This document shows positions 34,428-48,647 of a DNA stretch of 64,000 nt, piece by piece. The stretch's first letter is position 1. Every line of letters begins with the position of its first letter. The notes below the pieces were generated by a model. It searched no databases. It had not been told where the DNA came from and saw nothing but the letters and a program-made list of their open reading frames with translations. Position numbers and translations under genes: made by a program. Origin of the DNA: Tetragonia tetragonoides. Lineage: Eukaryota; Streptophyta; Magnoliopsida; Caryophyllales; Aizoaceae. The stretch lies in contig CM076149.1 of assembly GCA_038025085.1 (NCBI GenBank), positions 30,726,001-30,790,000 of the forward strand. Reading direction: 5' to 3'.

Positions 34428-34675
34428 CTTACTCAATGTAACGGGACGGACCTTGCTGAATGCAACGTGACAAACCCAAAAGGACGGACTTTGCTAAATG
34501 CAACGGGACGGGCCCAAAAGGAAGGACATTGCTCAATGCAACGGGGCGGGCCCAAAAGGACGGACCTGCTAAATGCGACGGGACGGACCCAAAAGGACGG
34601 ACCTGCTAAATGCGATGGGACGGATCCAAAAGGACGGACCTTACTAAATGCAATGGGACGGGGCCAAAAGGAATG
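34428..34675. repeat. GC-rich tandem repeat, ~40-bp unit, about six copies
   Basis: Variants of CCCAAAAGGACGGACC followed by TGCTAAATGCAACGGGACGG repeat head to tail. The tract is much more GC-rich than its surroundings. Confidence 0.85.
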
Positions 34676-34679
34676 TTAG

Positions 34680-36558
34680 AGAACAGAATCTAGATGAAGA
34701 CATTCAGACTTAAGTGCAATCGATGCTATGTGCGTGTTTGCTATGCATGTGCCTCGGAGTTAAAAAGTGCTTAGTAAGTGCAAATGAGTGACATGACACT
34801 CAAAGTGTGCAAATGCAATGCTAACTATGCCTATAGCTCCATGCAACCTAGTTATGAATAATGATGCATGTGACTCAATAGTGATGACATATTGCAATGC
34901 ATAGGAGACTGGACTCCAAGGGATAAACGAGAGATCTCATTTTATTTTGCAAAAGGATTTTTGTTGTAAAAGTGTCCCTCTTAAGCCATGAAATGTATGT
35001 GTGATCGGTGCCTCTGAGGCAAGGGCGAAGCCCTCAGTTTACTAGTTGGATCGTAAAGCGAGAAAACTCATGCGGATGAGATTCCGAGTATTAAAATATC
35101 TTTCGCGAATAATAGGAGGAATCAAAGCCCTCAGTATCCATGAAGTGATCACATGAGATCCATAAAATGCCATGAGTGATGGACGCTTGGTAAGAGTACT
35201 TGATCCAAGAAAAGGTGGCTACGGAAGTCACAAAGTATGAGTAGAGAGTTAATGTAAAGTGGAGAACTCCAAGGTTGAGATGTGGGATTATGAAAGAAAC
35301 GGTATTGGTGCAAAAAAGTATAAAATGGGGAGATTGCGCGAGATAGGGAGCGATTGAGGGGAGCAAATTCGAATCCAAATCTTGGACTCTAAAAGGGGTA
35401 AAATCACGGAAATTTTGAAATCCTTAAAATTTGAGTTGCCATTGATGAAGTGATATTATCATTGAGTTATGACCTTTAATCCATGTGTAAATGCAAATGG
35501 GTCTCAAGATTGAGAAATATTAGAGTACGGCCGGGCGTCAAAGAGGTTACCTACGTATCCATGGAGGAATCAGGCCAAAACGTAGTTCGAGGACCTTTGA
35601 TTTTTAGTGCCCTAACTTTTGCCTGGATCATTGTCTTGGATGATCGACCCAGCGGGCTTGCCATTTTTGCCAAGTTATTGAGTGAAAAGACTTGGCGGGC
35701 TTCTAAGTAATTACGCCCTAATTTTTGCCTAGGCCGCCCTTTTCGGGTTTTCAACCTAGCGGGCTCTTTTTTTTGTTTAGTTTGTATATGGTGCACACAA
35801 ATCTTTTAAGATTCATACCTCTAAGAGGTCTTTTGGGTTGTAATGTTAGGCCAATGTGCGGGTTGTCAAAGAATGGATAATTAGGCCCAAATTCTCATAA
35901 AAGCCCCTAGTATGCTGGGTGTCACTTGATGTTTCGAGGTGAGGAAACTCTCTTGATATTTTGGTGCTCTCTCGATGCATTTGGAACTTTTTTTTTCTCT
36001 TTTTTTTCAAGAACTCTTTTTGGAGTTTTCTCGCCTCTCTTGAGATTTTGGTGGCACTTAGAAATTGTTGCACACTTTCCATACCCTGGGTTAGGATAAT
36101 GTGGTTCAAGAAAGAAAGTGGCTTGTGTTTAATGGCTCAAATGGGCTCCAAATGGTAATTTGCATTGTGGGTGAAAGGATAATAATGAAGGGTGCCAAAT
36201 GAATGCCTCATGTCCTCAGTATGACTTACAGGATGTGTGTCCCTTTTTGTTATTTTTCTTTTTTTTTCGGGTCCTCTTCTTAGTAGTTAAGGTCCTTGCA
36301 TTGATCAAGTTTGGCAACTCAGATTCATCATTGGGTTTGCAATTAAGAGATATTCCATGAAGAAATAAAGAAATGCAGGCTTATTTTATTCAATTAAAAG
36401 GAAGCAATACAATGCTTTAAGGGAAATTCTAAGACAAGACTTGGACTCGACATAGAAAGAAAAAAGAGGAAAGGGAGTTCTCCAACTAGACTATGACTCT
36501 ATGATATTTGAGCTTGGGCTTCGCGACTGGGCTAGGCGTCCAATTCAAACACTTGGGT
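34680..36558 (-). other. Non-coding distal part of the Ty3-type element
   Basis: There is no conserved coding block on either strand. A stretch near 35536-35600 contains GAGGTTACCTACGTATCC, a motif I associate with LTRs or untranslated parts of Tat/Ogre-type elements; this is a recollection, not a search result. Confidence 0.45.
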
Positions 36559-37752
36559 TCATAGTGCAGAGATGGCCTCATCGTCGATCAAATCTTGGAT
36601 CTCGCGCTTCAAGTGCATGCATTCTTCAGTCATATGACCATTTCCTTGATGGTACTTGCAGTAAGCATTAGGATTCCAGTTCTTGCTTCTCTTATTGGGC
36701 TCCAGGTCCGGTATGGGATTGATTGCCAAAATATATCCTTCTTCGAGAAGTTTGTCAAATGCTTCATCTTGTGTCATTCTAAGAGGTGTGTATACTCTTT
36801 TATGCCTACTTACAATAACATTGACTTCATTTTCTTGATCGGAGCCTCCATTATTAGAGCCATGCTTGCCTTGCTTGTTTCTTAATTGGGTGATGTGGTC
36901 ATCTTCAATGGCCATACCAACTTCAACTAGTTGGGCATAAGTAGTGATCAGCTGGAATATCACGTGCTCACGATACTGGGGTGTCAAGTTGCGGACAAGC
37001 ATTCTAATTGATCTCTTTTAGATGGGCGATCAATTATTTCGGCGACCTTGGTCCTCCATCTTTTCACGAATTTGGTGAATCCCTCTTCATCACATTGCTT
37101 GGTTATCTCTAACTCTCTTAAAGTCATGGCTGGCAAGACATTGTCAGCGTATCTCTCTAAAAACAAAGTGGATAAGTCTTCCCACTTTTGTAGCTTTTGA
37201 GTGGGCAACTTGAAAAACCAGGCCCTTACAACGGGGTCCAAGGTTTAGGGAAAGAGTTGGACATACAGATTGTGTTCAATCGCTCTAAGGCCCAATGTAG
37301 TAGTGAAAGTTCTAATGTGATCTTGTGGATCGTCAGTTCCTTTGAAGATGGGAACTTCGGGCATGGAGAACTTTGTGGGCAATTTTCCCTCGATGTGGGG
37401 AGCATAGCCTTCAGAATTGATTGTCATGTCGTTAAAGATGCGACTCTTGCTTAAATTGGACTCGAGCCTATTTAGTTTAGCTTGGAGCTCTTGGACCTCT
37501 TTAGTGGGAGGTTTGGGCTTGCCATCATTCGGAATGAGCTATTTGGGATCCTTTGGTGTGAGGATCAAGCTTAGCGATCTTAGCCTCTAATTTAATGAAC
37601 CTAGCACTCATGGCAGTCATTTGGGCCAAAAGTTCCTCTATCATTTGGGCTTGTGTTTTCTCACCTTCTCCAGTCATATTGGGCTTAGGTTGCTTTGAGT
37701 AAACTTGGGCTTTTCCAATCCTGGATGCAATTCTCAACTTAGTAAGGGACAC
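36559..37752 (-). pseudogene. Ty3-type gag, with stops and frameshifts
   Basis: Reading 37752 to 36559: an N-terminal segment (MSLTKLRIASRIGKAQVYSK), then the retrotransposon gag core in a second frame (DPQDHIRTFTTTLGLRAIEH, DPVVRAWFFKLP, WEDLSTLFLERY, EEGFTKFVKRWR). After another frameshift near 37000 come LVRNLTPQYREHVIFQL and the knuckle CKYHQGNGHMTEEC. One in-frame stop (37245-37247) separates LYVQLFP from TLDPVV. Gag coats retrotransposon RNA; this copy cannot make a full protein. Confidence 0.82.
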
Positions 37753-39394
37753 TTGGTAAGGAAATTCGAAAAAAGGCTTTTAGAAGAAGACAGACTCATA
37801 TATTAACCCTCGAAGTCCAAAGATGAGAATTCTATATGCAAGCTTGAAATGAAAATGCAATGATGACTCTTTATAGATGCCTTGTGGCCTACGACTCGAT
37901 GAATGCAACTATGTAGTGTGAAGGATTGTGATGCAAGACTCTATAGTGTCCTAAACATACCTAAAATGATTTACATGCAAATGATATGGGAGAATCTAAA
38001 ATGTCCTAGATTGGTATGCAATATGATATGCGACGCCCTATATGTATACAAAATATCTAGTATGAGATGCATGATGAAGCTAGCCACCTATAGCAAGTGG
38101 GTGTATGCAAGAATTTAAGATGATGCAAAATGATATGCGATGCTGCAATCTAAAATGATTCTAAATGTCCTAGCATGGAGCTTCTAAATATGAAATGCAA
38201 TGCAAATTTTTTTTGATTTATTTTAGTTAGTAAAAGATGGGAAAAGAATCTAGAATAATCCCTCAACATGGTAATTTCTCAAGAAGACTGATTTTTTTTT
38301 TGAAAATTTTGCCGACGCAAGTAATGTATTTTAACCAATGATCTTTCGACGTTTTATTAAAAAGGAAAAAAGAAAAAATACTCTCGACTCAAGAAAGAAA
38401 GAATATTACTCTTGGCTTGCAAAATAAGTAAAGGGAAGAAGGATGAACCTAGACCCTAAACAAAATATGGGAAGCAAAAGATTACTCTTGATTTGCTATG
38501 GAAACAAAAAAAATATTTTGTTAAGACTTGGGGAAGGAGAAATATACTCTGACTTGATATGGAAAATATAAAGACGCTACTCTTGACTTGCTATAAGAAT
38601 CTTGACTTAGATATGGAAAATATATTTCGGACTCCAAAAAGGGAAAATATACTCTTGACTTGCTTAAGAAATAAGACTGTTTTTTTATTTTTTTTGGCAA
38701 AGATCATTGATCGAAATATATTACTTGGTCGAAATTGATTTTCTTGGAAAATAGGTCTCCCTAATATGATTACTAGCATCGTCGGGAAAGTTCATGGATC
38801 CTACTTCCTAATTAGAAAATATTCTAAACTCGATCTTAAGTTAGTTTACAAAGTTAGTCATATACACAAATAGGAAACTTCCTATACTCTAAACCACTAA
38901 GATCCTAAAGGGGACCTAATCTAGCGGTCTAAGGAAACAAATCACATAACAAGGAAACAATCAATCACAATATGACAAGCAATCAGTTAAACACCTTGAA
39001 TGGACAATGAGACTAAATGCAATGGTTGACACAATCTATGGTTGGATATGGTAACCCACGACCGGATGCGTTTCGTCATCTATGGGATGCATAGTGAAAC
39101 TAAACGTACCGTTTTATATATCTCGAATGGAAACATGTAAATGCCATGGGGCGGAACACAACTATGTGCAAAGGTAATTCGGACCGAGTGGGTCACCGGC
39201 CTAAGTCATAGACAATGCTCCAAAGGGTAATTCCTATCTAATGGTGTGGTGATGTCTTTCGACATCTTGCAAAGATAACGCATGCAAATGAATGATATGA
39301 ATGCAAAGCAATAATGAACACATAAAGGCCTTGAACCAAGAAATATGAATTAATAATCAACATGTAAGCTTTCGAATTACACCCTCTTATTAAA
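37753..39394 (-). other. Leader between LTR and gag of the Ty3-type element
   Basis: A-rich, non-coding sequence with scattered CTCTTGACTTG-type short repeats near 38380-38670. No frame of note. Confidence 0.5.
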
Positions 39395-39412
39395 TCCCCA
39401 GTGAAGTCGCCA
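39395..39412 (-). promoter_or_regulatory. Primer-binding-site-like sequence
   Basis: The minus strand reads GTGGCGACTTCACTGGGGA directly inside the LTR tip. Position and sequence fit the reverse-transcription priming site of Ty3-type elements; the matching tRNA was not determined. Confidence 0.55.
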
Positions 39413-39413
39413 C

Positions 39414-40627
39414 TGTAAGAACCCTCGCCTTTCGGCGCTAATTGAGATATTTAGTTGGAATTAATGGTTCTTAAATAATACGTCATATGAAATTTGATTA
39501 ATTGTGCTAGGGGAAATAATAAGCAAATAATGATGTCGCCAGGAAACAATTGGAAAGCAACAAAAGTGCACCCAATTCCTATTGGAAATTAACTCATACC
39601 CAAAAGGGGCCAAAGATTGAGTTCGGGGGTGTGGGCACGAAAAAGATAAAACGAATCCTTTCTAAATCGCCCGAATTAACGGCCTCTACTAATATTATCC
39701 ATGTTGATTCATAATTCATATCGCAAGGTTCCAAACAAATACGGTCGTCCAAGATCCTAAGTTAACTAGTATAAATAAGAGATAATAAGATAAAAGAAAT
39801 AAATCTCCACCTTACCTTTCTTGCTAAACGTGCTAAATTGCATATGCACACCAATGAGATTGTTAGCAACTTCAATGAAAGTGAAACAAGAAATATAAAC
39901 AAAATAATAAAAATATCCTAATATGCAATTTAGGGCTCATTACATGCAAAACCCTAATTATATGCTAATATACTAATTTATTATGCTAATCATGCAAAGA
40001 TGCAATATTTATACTAACCATGCATTAAACTAATTAAATCATGAAAATCAATCATCTAGACATGAATATGATTAATAACAAACTAAAACAATAAAAACAT
40101 GATATACAAATCAACCATAATCAAAATCAAAGTAAAACATGATTTTAAAAAGAGTTTTGAAAGATTGAAAAAATTGCCCTCAGGTTAACCTTTTGTTGCA
40201 CTAGAATTGAATGTTAATTGCTCTTGTATTTGCTTTTCTCTTGTGTATGGAGTTTCTCTTGAATGAGGCTTGATGAATGCTTGAATGATTTGAGTAGGGT
40301 TGTATGGAAGAGAGGAGAGAGAGAGAAGGATTAAGATTCTCTTGGGTTTAATAAGTGAAAATCCCGTAATAATGAGTGTTGGTCCCGAAAAAGGGATTTT
40401 AGAGGGTATTTATAGGGATTGGGCCGATGAAAATAGGAAATTAGGGTTCCCGGGTCAAAAACAGTGTCCAGCGGCCCCCCGGAGCGCCGCTGAAGGCTCA
40501 GCGACCCCGATAGTGCCGCTGGGCTCGGCGGCCCGTTTCACGGCCTCCACTCCCACGAAAATGCCGCTGGAGCCCTCGTTTGAGCTCTGATCGACCTGAT
40601 TCTTGGTCCGTTGGATTACTTGTGGTA
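39414..40627 (-). repeat. LTR of the Ty3-type element
   Basis: The plus-strand left tip is TGTAAGAACC. A minus-strand TATA box (TATAAATA, 40407-40414) and a GC-rich stretch at 40465-40570 lie inside. The outer end is placed at about 40627, where Helitron H2b resumes. A TACA tip at 40644-40647 is an alternative end. Confidence 0.6.
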
Positions 40628-40718
40628 GCTTATGTGTCATGATTACACGTCGTGCCTCGCCTACGTGGCGTCCCACGTGTCGGCACCATACGAAAAAGGA
40701 CTCAGTTATAGTTATATA
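40627..40718 (-). mobile_element. Helitron H2b, right part
   Basis: It contains CTACGTGGCGTCCCACGTGT and GAAAAAGGACTCAGTTATAG, the 5'-end blocks of the H2 family (minus strand). It completes the copy broken at 34050. Confidence 0.7.
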
Positions 40719-42037
40719 CTAGTTTTATCTCCGTGCTCCGCACGGACTCGTGATTATCTCTTGAAAATGAAAATAACTTCCTAAGTGATACCCCATGCCT
40801 GTTTTATACTGCACAACTAATTCTACATTTTGATTATTTTAATATTTTTGGTATGAAATGTCCCTTTAAATCGATCTACATCAAAATTATAATGAATGTA
40901 AAAAAGATTGGTTTATGAACATAATTTTAGCCTACATCAAAATTATAAAAGGAAAAAAAAAGAAGGATAAAGATTAATAAACCTTTCTTCGAGTATACTA
41001 AAACTTTATTTTCTCAATTTATTAGTATTCCAACTTTAGTTTAATCCAATTCAGATTAATTAAGTAGATCATGTAGGAACGTAGCACTTAAATAAATTTT
41101 ATTTATGCTAAAAAATATTAAAGGTCAAGTTAAATACATATGACATCAAATAGTTAAGGCCGGTATTGATAGAAGTGTCATTTATTGTTATTTAACCAAG
41201 TTGTACACATGTGGCATTTTCATGTAATCTTCACACGAACATTTCCTCTTAAGTGTCATCCTACATGTCATCACTGCCAGGAAATGACCCAACTTTTGTA
41301 AGAAATATATCTCATTGTAAAGAGTTTTTCAAATCCAATCCATTGAAGCAAGATTTATAATTTTTTGACTTTGGTAACTTACGTTTTTTATTTATTTTGT
41401 AATATAAAAAAAGCTAATAAATATGTAGCAAAGCCAACTAATGACAAGACATTAATGAGCGACATTTTGATGGTGAGTTGTTAGGCTATGTGGCAAGCTT
41501 TTTTCTTACGTGGCGCTTAGGGGTCATCATCACACGAATCTACACCTCCTACGTGGCGTCCTATATGTCGTACCCACACGAATTGGACTCACTTTATACG
41601 TATACGGATGTGGCGCCTATGTGTCATCTTCACACAAATATATCCCTCCCATGTGGCGTCTCACATGTCATCGTCCCACGAAAATAACCCAACTTTATAA
41701 GACATAGTACATATGCATCTCATTTTGAAGTATTTTCCGAACTTGATCCAATGGAGGAAGAATTATAATTTTTAAAGTTGCGTAACAAAAGTTATTTTAT
41801 TTTATAATCTTAACAATATGATAATAAATATAATAGGATGTATTTATGAAGTCAAATAATGATTATTAATTAATGCTTGACACACTTGGATGGAGGCTTA
41901 GGTGGCGGCATACGTGTCATCACCACACGAACTTGGCGCTTACGTGGCATCTAAGGTGTCATGCCCACACGATATTAGGCGCTTGTGTGGCATCCTATAT
42001 ATCGTGGCCACGCGAAATGGACTCACATATATATAAA
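40719..42037 (-). mobile_element. Helitron H2c, with internal duplication
   Basis: CTAG at 40719-40722 is next to the hairpin (CCGTGCTCCGCACGG on the plus strand). At 1,319 bp it is longer than its siblings. A block with TCATTTTGAAG, TCCAATGGAGGAAG and ACGTGTCAT-type words appears twice (about 41290-41580 and 41710-42000). Confidence 0.72.
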
Positions 42038-43471
<1,434 letters not shown>

Positions 43472-43484
43472 CTAATATTCTCTT

Positions 43485-44731
43485 CTTTTTTTTTGGAAAA
43501 TAATAGCTTATATTTCATCTCCCAAAGAATGCCAACGTGGCACCCCGGATTAAACTTCAGTACAATAAGTTCTCAGACATCCTCGAGCAATACACACAAA
43601 TATAAATCTAAGCTAGATAACTCTAAAAGCATTACCAAAACCAACCAGCTAAGACAACAAACAGAAAAAGTCTATACACCATTAACATGGAAATACGGAA
43701 TCAAAATAGTTGATTGAATATTCCTGATGATCTGCTCAATTGATCTGGGTCCTTTGCCAAATATCCTGCCATTCCGCTCCCACCATAGTTCGTAGACGGT
43801 GGCACATAAAGCAGCCCTCTTAAGCTTTTGTCGAGGAGCTTTTCCCTTCAAATGTTGTTTGTACCAGTTGAGTTCAAGTTCATTGTCCTCCTACTACCCC
43901 AGCCAGGTAAGTGTATGCTGCCAAACATGCTTCGATACCGGGCACTCAAAGAAGAGGTGCTGGCTGGACTCACTTGCACTATAACACAAATTGCTTGCAT
44001 CTATTAGCGATTTGCATACCCCCTTTCCATCAGTAAATCCACTGTTGCCAGCTTGTTATTTGCGGCCAAAAAGTAATCACTCGATGTCTAGGCACATTCA
44101 TACTATCCCCAGATCACATTTGCCCAACTACATTTCACCCCACTTTCCCTCATAATGTTGTAAGCCACACGAGTGTGGAACTTCCCAATGCTGCACCATT
44201 TTTGAATAATGGATTCAGCAACCTGTACGTCACCAACAACTTGTGCAATGAACAAATCCCTAATTTGCAGAAGCTTCTTCCACAACCAAGAGTCAGTTGA
44301 TCTAGGTTGGACTGACCAAATGCAATAGTGATGGAGGTGGTATGCCTTAACCCACCTCACAAACCAAACAACTTTTATCCCAAGCTATAATCCAAATTCT
44401 ACGCATGAACAGTGCTCAATTCCAGGATAAAGTATGCTTAACATTCATACCCCCTTCAGCATAGGGTTTGCAGATTGATCCCACCCCATGAAACACATTT
44501 TTCGACGACCCTCCATAGACCCCAAAATAAGTCTTTACACGGTTTATCAATAGCAGCCACCACAGATTTAGGCAAAATAAATACAGACCCCCAAAAATTG
44601 CTTAAACCAAAGAGCACAGAGTTCATAAGTTGTACTTTACCAGCATAACTAAGTAACTTAGATGCCCAATGTTGTGTATGCTTCCTGACCTTCTCCAGTA
44701 AAGGTTGACACAAAGAAATAGTAAGACGAAA
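43485..44731 (-). mobile_element. 5'-truncated L1 LINE
   Basis: A 13-bp duplication, CTAATATTCTCTT, lies at 43472-43484 and 44732-44744; T's at about 43485-43493 are the poly(A) tail. The minus strand encodes the end of the RT (MCQPLLEKVRKHTQHWASKL, GKVQLMNSVLFGLSNFWGSV), the zf-RVT region (STDSWLWKKLLQIRDLF, HLFFECPVSKHVWQH) and the tail (RAALCATVYELWWERNGRIF). Stops and frameshifts are present. Confidence 0.88.
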
Positions 44732-44744
44732 CTAATATTCTCTT

Positions 44745-45122
44745 TCATTACTTCTATTTATGATTTATTTTTGTTATCAATATTTTCTTTAAGTTTTAAA
44801 AGGTTCGCTTAGGTAGCATAGCTTATAAAAAAAATATAAATCGCTTAGGCGGACGTCTTCTATTCTGCTGTCAAAAAATGCCTCTGATATATAAATATTA
44901 TGATTTTGAAAATAAGGTACTTTTGGGTTTACTATTGTCAGCATTTCATTGATGTTAGTTATGGAGTGACATGATTAGTTCTGGGTGTTTAATGATACAG
45001 ATTGTGTAATTCCATCGCCATTATTCACATGAGTACCCTGCAAAAATCGTGATATAATTAAGAATAAGTTATTTAAACTGAATGTTATTGATCATGATCA
45101 AGTTTTATTCAAGACCTTCTTT
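44745..45122. other. AT-rich DNA left of duplication copy B
   Basis: Holds the repeat partner of 43215-43285 and otherwise nothing recognised. Confidence 0.45.
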
Positions 45123-45256
45123 TTAAAGGCCAATGTTATTATTAGGTCATAAAACACTATTGGCAGGTTATTATGTCATATATGCTGGAAACATAAAAGA
45201 TTCAATCTTCTAATTTTGAACTTGATAACAGTGTTATTAACCTTGCAATTACATCA

Positions 45257-48200
45257 ACAACAACAACAACCCAGTAAGTATCCCGCCTAGGGCGGGGTCT
45301 GGGGAGGTCGAGATGTACGCAGTCTTACCCCTAACTAGTCGCCTAGAAGAGAGACTGTTTCCGAAAGACCTACAAAAACCTTTTTTTTTTTTTTTAAAAA
45401 CATTTTCAAAAAAGTTTTTTTTTTTTTTTAAAGCAATAAAGAATGATCAAAAGGGCAAGAGAAGTAAGGCATTAAACATACTAACACAAGATATTACTAC
45501 TTGAACAACATAAAGTGACGGAGACGCTACAGGCTATAAACAAAATGACTCAACATCTAGTACTAGCCAATGCACAACCATAATCTAACGAGGATCCTCT
45601 ACACGAATCCTGCTACGTCATAGTTTCCTATCTAGGACCAAGTCCTCTGTAAGATCTAGAAGGGTCAAATCTTGCCTGATTACCTCTCCCCAAGTCTTCT
45701 TCGGGCGTCCTCTTCTTCGTTTACAGTCACTAAGTGTAATTCTCTCACACCTTCTCACCGGTGCATCTCGATGTCTCCTCCTCACATGCCCAAGCCACCT
45801 AAGCCTTGTTTCTCGCATCTTGTTGTCAATATCGGTCACTCCCACCTTGCCTCTCAACACTTCGTTCCTAATTCTATCTCTTCTTGTAGAGTTGCACATC
45901 CATCGAAGCATCCTCATCTCGGTCACCCGCATCTTCTACACATGCACCTGCCTCACCGGCCAACACTCCACCCCATATAGCATAGCTGGCCTGATGGCTG
46001 TACAATAAAATTTGCCTTTAAGTTTTAGTGAAATTTTTCTGTCACATAGAACTCCCGCTGCACTCCTCCACTTTAGCCACCCTGTTCTGATACGATGAGT
46101 CACGTCATCATCAATCTCGTCGTTGCCCTGTATGATTGAACCGAGATATTTGAAACAATCCCTCTTCGGTACCACTTCAGTACCAATCTTAATCTCCATA
46201 TCCGAGGCAACCCCATCTCTTGTAAATTTGCCTTCCAAGTACTCGGTCTTTGTCCTACTTAACTTAAATCCCTTTGACTCTAGTGTATCCCGCCAAAGTT
46301 ATAGTTTGGCGTTAACACCTTCTCTAGTCTCGTCTATCAAAACAATGTCGTCGGCAAACAACATACACCAAGGCACATCTCTCTGGATAGTCTTAGTGAG
46401 CTCATCCATAACGGTTGCGAATAAGAAGGGACTCAACGATGACCCTTGGTGTAACCCAATATCTATAGAAAATTGCTCAGTTTCCCCTCTTGTAGTCCTG
46501 ACCCTAGTCCTCACTCCTTCATACATATCCTTAATCACTCGGATATAGGCGACTGGAACCCCCTTGGATTCCAAGCACCTCCACATAACTTCTCTGGGTA
46601 CCCTGTCATACGCCTTCTCCAAATCAATGAAAACCATGTGCAAGTCCCTTTGTCTATCTCTGTAGTACTCCATAGAATGTCTAATTAGATGAATCGCTTC
46701 TATTGTTGACCTCCCTGGCATGAAACCGAATTGGTTCTCCGAGATAAGAGTACTCTTCCTTAGTCTCTTCTCAATCACTCTCTCCCATAACTTCATGGTG
46801 TGACTGAGTAACTTAATACCTCTATAGTTGTTGCAGTTTTGAATATCTCCTTTGTTCTTGTATAGAGGAATCAATGTGCTGAGCCGCCACTCCTTCGGCA
46901 TCCTTGCAGATTTGAGGATCATGTTGAAAAGCCTAACTAACCACAATAAACCTTCCTCCCCCAAACTCTTCCATACCTCTATGGGTATCTCATCTGGTCC
47001 TACTGCCTTTTCACTCTTCATCGTCCTCATGGCCCCTCTGATTTCTTCCTTCGTAATACGATGACAAAAGCTGTAGTTACGGTGTTGCTCGGATGTGCTA
47101 AGATCTCCCAACGAAATGTCTACGTCTCCAACATTGTTAAAAAGCTCATTGAAATACCCATGCCACCTCCTCTTGATGTTCGTTTCGTCCACAAGAACTC
47201 GTCCCGCCTCATCCTTAATACAACGAACTTGATCCAGGTCTCTAGTCTTCCTCTCCCTAGCTCTCGCCAACCTGTAAACGTCCTGTTCTCCCTCCTTAGT
47301 AGCCAATTTTTGATACAAGCTCTCATAGGCTTTACTTTTGGCTTCTGCTACTGATTTCTTTGCCTCCTTCTTTGCCGCTCTGTAGACTTCTCGCTTCTCC
47401 ACCCTTTCCTCATCTATAGTGCTATTCATTAGCGCTTTATAGGCAACCTTCTTAGCCTTCACCCTGTTTTGAATGTCCTCACTCCACCACCAGGATTCCT
47501 TCTTGCTACTTCCTATCCCTCTTGCAACTCCTAATGTCTCCTTTGCCGCATTTCTAATGAGATCCGCCACCCCTGTCCACATTTGACTCTCATTTTCTTC
47601 TCTTCTCCAGATGCTATCCGACTCGACCTTGGCCTTAAATTGACTCCCCAGAGTTCCTCTAAGATTCCACCACTTGATTTTGGTACAATTGTGTGCGCTT
47701 CTCTTTCTCTTCCACCCCTTCATCTTAAGGTCTAAAATGACCATCCTATGCTGGGTCGACACACACGCGCCTGGTAAAACCTTGCAATCCATGAACAATC
47801 CTTGATCGCCACGTCTAACAAGAATGTAATCAATTTGGGTCTTAGCGGTGCTGCTTCTAAAAGTAACTAGGTGTTCTTCTCTTTTGTTGTAGAAGGAGTT
47901 GGTTACCATTAGGTCATACGCAGTCGAAAAATCTAATACCGATGTGCCACCCTCATTCCTAACTCCATATCCAAAACCTCCATGTGCCCCAAAATACCCA
48001 TCCGAAGTAGCCCCTATATGTCCATTGAAGTCTCCTCCTATAAGGAGTTTCTCACTAGGGGGAATCTGCTGAATAGCCTCATCTAACTCCTCCCAAAAGC
48101 GACGCCTAAGTTGCATATCCAACCCTGCTTGCGGTGCATAAGCACAAATGACATTGAAGGTCTCCTCCTTCACCACAACCTTGATAGACATGATCCTATC

Positions 48201-48495
48201 ATTGGTTCTCTTAACCTCTACAACATGTTGTTTAAGCTCCTTATCGACTAAGATCCCGACCCCATTCCTTTGACTCGAACACCCTGAATACCAAAGTTTG
48301 AATCCATTGATCTCTTTTGCCTTGGCGCCTGACCACCTCGTCTCCTGAACACACACGATATTAACCTTATATTTTTCTAAAACCTCCACTAACTCTAGAG
48401 TTCTTCCCGTGAGTGTCCCTACATTCCATGTGCCGAACCGCAATCTATTTGCCCCAATTCTCCCCCTTCGAGACCTAGAGCTCACCGGAGAACTG
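45257..48495 (-). mobile_element. RTE-type LINE, nearly full length
   Basis: A 12-bp duplication, GCAATTACATCA, lies at 45245-45256 and 48496-48507. The minus-strand 3' end is a short (TTG)n tail (plus: ACAACAACAACAACCCAG), the RTE type of tail in place of poly(A). The 3.24 kb hold one long frame, and the 5' end lies just above the endonuclease, so at most a short 5' part is missing. Homopolymer tracts at about 45380-45432 lie in the 3' UTR. Confidence 0.93.
45618..48485 (-). pseudogene. RTE LINE endonuclease-reverse transcriptase, two premature stops
   Basis: One frame of 956 codons is broken only by stops at 46299-46301 (TAA after GVNAKL) and 45933-45935 (TAG after RQVHV). The frame is open up to the element's 5' end, so 48485 (GTG) is not a true start. 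Endonuclease blocks: [38 protein letters not shown] and STQHRMV. RT blocks: [39 protein letters not shown] (motif A Asp), [13 protein letters not shown] and [11 protein letters not shown] (motif C). The C-terminal part ends with [20 protein letters not shown]. The protein would nick target DNA and prime reverse transcription from the LINE RNA. The first stop lies just after the RT core, so endonuclease and RT could still fold as a 728-residue product. Confidence 0.92.
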
Positions 48496-48647
48496 GCAAT
48501 TACATCATCATATTAAAACACTTAATTAGTAATATCTTTGTGTATATATGCATTTCATAGGTTTTGTGCCACAAATCGATACATAACATAAGTAGACTTG
48601 ATTCTTGCGGCAACAAAAAAAAAGAACACGAATGAATTAGTAATTTA

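Larger units (their letters stand above)
34050..40627 (-). mobile_element. Gag-only Ty3-type LTR retrotransposon (Tat/Ogre-like), decayed
   Basis: Minus orientation: a 5' LTR at 39414 to about 40627, a primer-binding-site-like sequence just inside it, 1.6 kb of leader, a broken gag at 37752-36559, then about 2.5 kb of non-coding sequence with GC-rich tandem repeats. No protease, RT, RNase H or integrase blocks and no recognisable 3' LTR are seen. The Tat/Ogre affinity rests on the gag (including its CKYHQGNGHMTEEC knuckle) and the TGGCGACTTCACTGGGG leader. The boundaries come from where H2 Helitron sequence stops and resumes, so they are approximate. Confidence 0.7.

Noticed and set aside
34102..34679. 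Open frames of 87-122 codons on the plus strand
   Set aside because: They are produced by the tandem repeats in the Ty3-type element; peptide periodicity follows the DNA repeat.
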